Source: Phycisphaerae bacterium | GTDB taxonomy: Bacteria > Planctomycetota > Phycisphaerae > UBA1845 > UTPLA1 | Length of the DNA stretch: 7,869 nucleotides | NCBI GenBank assembly: GCA_016935885.1 | Contig: JAFGQA010000106.1 | Coordinates: 1 to 7,869, forward strand | Direction: 5' to 3' | Shown here: one piece after another, positions 5,637-7,869 of the stretch | Layout of the letters: each line of letters starts with the position of its first letter | Numbering within the stretch: the stretch's first letter is position 1 | Notes under the pieces: model-generated | Seen by the model: the letters and a program-made list of their open reading frames with translations, nothing else | Told to the model about the DNA's origin: nothing | The model's database searches: none | Translations under genes and position numbers: made by a program

Positions 5637-6722
5637 ATGCACCCGCTTGCGAGACTCCTGTATGTCCTGCCCGTTTGCCTCGGGGCTGCGGCGCGGGCTG
5701 GCGACGTGCTGCCCGTCGTAACGGGACAAGGTTTCTTCCCCGTGATCTGCAAGCTCAAGGACGGCCGGCTGGGTGTGGTCCTGCGTGGCGGCGCACCGCA
5801 TGTCGGCATCAGCGGGCGCCTGGACTTCGTCGCCTCCGCCGACGGTGGCCGAACCTGGTCACGGCCCTTTACCGTTGCCGACGGACCGGCGGACGACCGC
5901 AACCCCGCCTTCGGACAGACCGCCGACGGCACGCTGCTCTGCCTGTACCACGTGCAGCAGAACTACAACGAAAAGGGGCAGTATGAGGCCTCTCTGGGAC
6001 GACCGATGCCGATCTTCGCCGTGCGATCATCCGACGGCGGAAAGACGTGGGGCAGGCCATCCCCTGTGGACTGTCGTCCGCTCAAGTGGGGGTCCCCCTA
6101 TGGCAAGATCCTGACCCTGCCCGACGGCTCGTTGTTGGTCAACATCTACGGCCGCTATCCCGAACCGCTCGGCGGTGCGACGGGACACCAGCCTTCGTCA
6201 CACGATTGTACCTGTCTCTTTCGATCGATGGACCATGGGACCTCGTGGGCGTTTCTCTCCCGAATGGCCGTGGGCTACAACGAGACGGCGATCGCACTTC
6301 TGCCCAATGGAAGGCTGCTCGGCGCCCTGCGAACCGATGCGTCTGGGATCAGCGCTGCCGTGGCCGTGGCCTATTCGGACAACGGCGGCCACACCTGGGC
6401 CGATCCCAAGATCGTCACTCGTCCCAACCAACATCCTGCCGATCTGCTGGTGCTGTCGAACGACCGGGTGCTGCTGACGTATGGCCACCGGCTATCCCCC
6501 CAGGGCGTACGAGGCATTCTGAGCGCCGATGGGGGCCGGACGTTTCCGTCGGACCGCGAGTTTGTCGTCTGTGACGACGCCACGAGCTTTGACTGCGGCT
6601 ACCCTAGCTCCGCCCTGCTTGATGACGGACGGATTGTCACTGTCTACTACTCGGTCACCAGTACGAAACACCCCGACTGGGGGACGCACTGCGCGGCAGT
6701 CATGTACGGGCTGCCGAAGTAG
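5637..6722 (+). CDS. Secreted sialidase-like (Asp-box/BNR) exo-glycosidase
   Basis: The product has 361 residues, beginning with a signal peptide (MHPLARLLYVLPVCLGAAARA, cleavage after residue 21). Five Asp boxes (S-x-D-G-G-x-T-W) fall one per propeller blade: SADGGRTW 67-74, SSDGGKTW 131-138, SMDHGTSW 197-204, SDNGGHTW 247-254 and SADGGRTF 296-303. Between them come the usual 'PDGRL' strands (LKDGRLGVVLR, LPNGRLLGALR, LDDGRIVTVYY). Likely catalytic-site residues of the sialidase fold are Glu216 (YNETAIALLPNGRL), Arg232 and Tyr337/338; this follows from motif position, not from a structure. The length fits a single six-bladed propeller without extra lectin domains. Proteins like this in planctomycetes are annotated as exo-sialidases, but the true sugar is often unknown and many act on other glycans. 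It lies 270 bp after the beta-helix gene on the same strand. The gap holds only a pyrimidine tract, so joint transcription is possible but not shown. Confidence 0.88.
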   Translation: MHPLARLLYVLPVCLGAAARAGDVLPVVTGQGFFPVICKLKDGRLGVVLRGGAPHVGISGRLDFVASADGGRTWSRPFTVADGPADDRNPAFGQTADGTLLCLYHVQQNYNEKGQYEASLGRPMPIFAVRSSDGGKTWGRPSPVDCRPLKWGSPYGKILTLPDGSLLVNIYGRYPEPLGGATGHQPSSHDCTCLFRSMDHGTSWAFLSRMAVGYNETAIALLPNGRLLGALRTDASGISAAVAVAYSDNGGHTWADPKIVTRPNQHPADLLVLSNDRVLLTYGHRLSPQGVRGILSADGGRTFPSDREFVVCDDATSFDCGYPSSALLDDGRIVTVYYSVTSTKHPDWGTHCAAVMYGLPK

Positions 6723-6835
6723 AACGAGCCGAACAATGGTCCTGTGAGGATCGTCGACAGTGGGGATCCCGGCCAATTGGATACCCACTTTGGGGTGAGG
6801 ACGGCAGCGAATCGGCGGCGCGTGTTCGCGCGGAC

Positions 6836-6839
6836 GGAG
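6836..6839 (+). promoter_or_regulatory. Ribosome binding site of the dehydrogenase
   Basis: GGAG lies 6 bases before the ATG at 6846. The intact translation start shows that only the middle of this gene is damaged. Confidence 0.55.
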
Positions 6840-6845
6840 TAATCG

Positions 6846-7632
6846 ATGAGAAATCTCAAGGAATACAACGGCTGGGCGCTGATCACTGGCGCGGCCTCGG
6901 GCATTGGCCGAGCGTTGACGGAGCAGATCGCGGCGCAGGGCGTGTCTTGCGTGCTTGTGGACAAGAACGGGCCGGGCATTGAGGAGTTGGCGACATCGCT
7001 GGCTTCGGCCCACGGCGTCCGGCTGGCTCGAGCGGATTGTGGCGGACACGGCGGACATTCCGATAGGCATTCTGGTGAACGACGCGGGCGCGGGCCTTCC
7101 GGGGCGAATGGAGACGCGCGATCCGGTGAGGATTCGCAGCATCATCGAGTTGAACAGTATCGCGCCAGTACTGCTGACGCGGACGTTCCTTCCGCCGATG
7201 CTTGAGCGGGACCGGGGCGCCTTCATCATCCTGGCGTCTATTGTGTCGTTACTTCCGGCGCCGTTCGAGTCGGTGTATTGCGCGACAAAGGCGTTCAATC
7301 TGATCTTTGGCGAATCGCTGTGGGGCGAAATGCGCGGGCGCCCGATCGACGTGTTGAACGTGTGCCCTACGGCCACGCGGACAGGCTTCTGGGCATCGGA
7401 GGGATTGCAGGAGGACGTGCAGCGTCGGATGGCCAAGCGTTCGGACAGTCCGGAGGACATCGCGCGCCTGGCGTTGCGGAGCCTTGGCCGGCGGATGACG
7501 GTCGGCCCGTGGTCGATGCGTATGCCCGTGTTTGCGTCTCGCTTCCTGCCGCGCTGGGTTCCGCCGCATTTCGCGGCGAAGTTCTCACGTCGCGTGATGA
7601 AGACGGATCAAGTGTGGTTGCAGGAAGGATAG
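6846..7632 (+). pseudogene. Short-chain dehydrogenase/reductase, broken by frameshift and deletion
   Basis: The first frame gives a classical SDR N-terminus: beta1 WALITGAASGIG with the TGxxxGIG nucleotide-binding motif at 14-21, and beta2 CVLVDK with Asp39, which favours NAD(H). It runs to about 7020 (...ELATSLASAHGVR). The continuation lies in another frame from about 7022 (WLERIVADTADIPIGILVND) and carries the NAG-type motif as NDAG (from 7078). It also has a catalytic Ser (7237, ASIVS) and the YxxxK pair in YCATK (7276-7290), then a normal C-terminus to TAG 7630-7632. The stretch expected between 'AHGV' and 'WLERIV', including the beta3 strand and its conserved Asp, is missing. A deletion of 3n+2 bases, perhaps about 30-40, fits both the gap and the frame change. 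As read, no full enzyme can be made. A sequencing error would have to be a sizeable deletion, so a true pseudogene is likelier. Substrate unknown. Confidence 0.85.
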
Positions 7633-7842
7633 CTCCAAGCACGCGCCTGGAAGATCGCTAACCTGAAGCCCCCCGGCGCCAGGCCGTCGCGCCCCCGCGG
7701 AATCAAATCTCCTATCAGTAACCTTGCTTGGACTCCTACGATTTCCCCGCCGGACTTCTGAGTTCGCGGCACCTCAGAAAGACCGTGTCCGCTTAACGAA
7801 CCGCATCTATGCGCCGCCGGGGTTGCGCGGCATGATGGGGGC

Positions 7843-7869
7843 ATGAGCAAGCGAGGCGTGTCGGCGGAA
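7843..7869 (+). CDS. Possible start of a further gene (partial)
   Basis: ATG at 7843 opens MSKRGVSAE and stays open to the window edge (nine codons). A run of five G's sits just upstream, but very close for a ribosome binding site. The polar, Lys/Arg-containing start is ordinary for a cytoplasmic protein. Too little is present to name a family. The 210 bp between this and the dehydrogenase stop hold no other gene that I can support. Confidence 0.3.

Noticed and set aside
6492..7460. Minus-strand open frame of 322 codons
   Set aside because: Overlaps the sialidase-like end and the dehydrogenase; no domain pattern and Arg/Ser-rich.

Overview
The window looks like a piece of a GC-rich, probably planctomycete-type (Planctomycetota or related PVC) bacterial genome, most likely from an environmental lineage. 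The pointers are a secreted protein ending in an InlB-like repeat plus a Cys-Gly-Ser-Gly / membrane helix / Arg-Arg tail, a large secreted beta-helix protein next to a secreted Asp-box (sialidase-like) enzyme, a GT-C-like membrane protein, and loose gene packing with long stretches of decayed DNA. The assignment is an inference from gene style, not from a marker gene.

Layout. 1-191 (+): C-terminus of a secreted, membrane-anchored protein. 236-about 1675 (-): multi-spanning membrane protein with a DDYD...HNEHR motif, probably GT-C-like, converging on the first gene; its true start is uncertain and an unlikely N-terminal extension runs to 2062. About 1676-3840: low coding density. It holds a 19-bp imperfect direct repeat (2397-2440), two opposed protein remnants that abut near 2700 (a minus-strand C-terminal membrane helix and a plus-strand TolB/PD40-like blade), a small frameshifted conserved gene on the minus strand (3280-3022) with a strong ribosome binding site and a leader hairpin, and a REP-like palindrome (3730-3771). 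3843-5366 (+): secreted right-handed beta-helix protein related to GH28/pectate-lyase-like families, with a probable inserted small domain. 5637-6722 (+): secreted sialidase-like beta-propeller with five Asp boxes. 6846-7632 (+): short-chain dehydrogenase broken by a frameshift/deletion. 7843 to the end (+): possible start of another gene.

The three plus-strand genes from 3843 to 7632 run the same way with 123-270 bp gaps. The first two are exported and look like carbohydrate- or glycan-acting enzymes, so they may form a small glycan-utilisation locus; the broken oxidoreductase is not clearly part of it. I see no CRISPR array, phage module, tRNA or rRNA, and no convincing entirely new system. 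The more unusual items are the CGSG-type C-terminal anchor, the insertion inside the beta-helix enzyme, the REP-like palindrome, and the frameshifted small gene with its hairpin leader.
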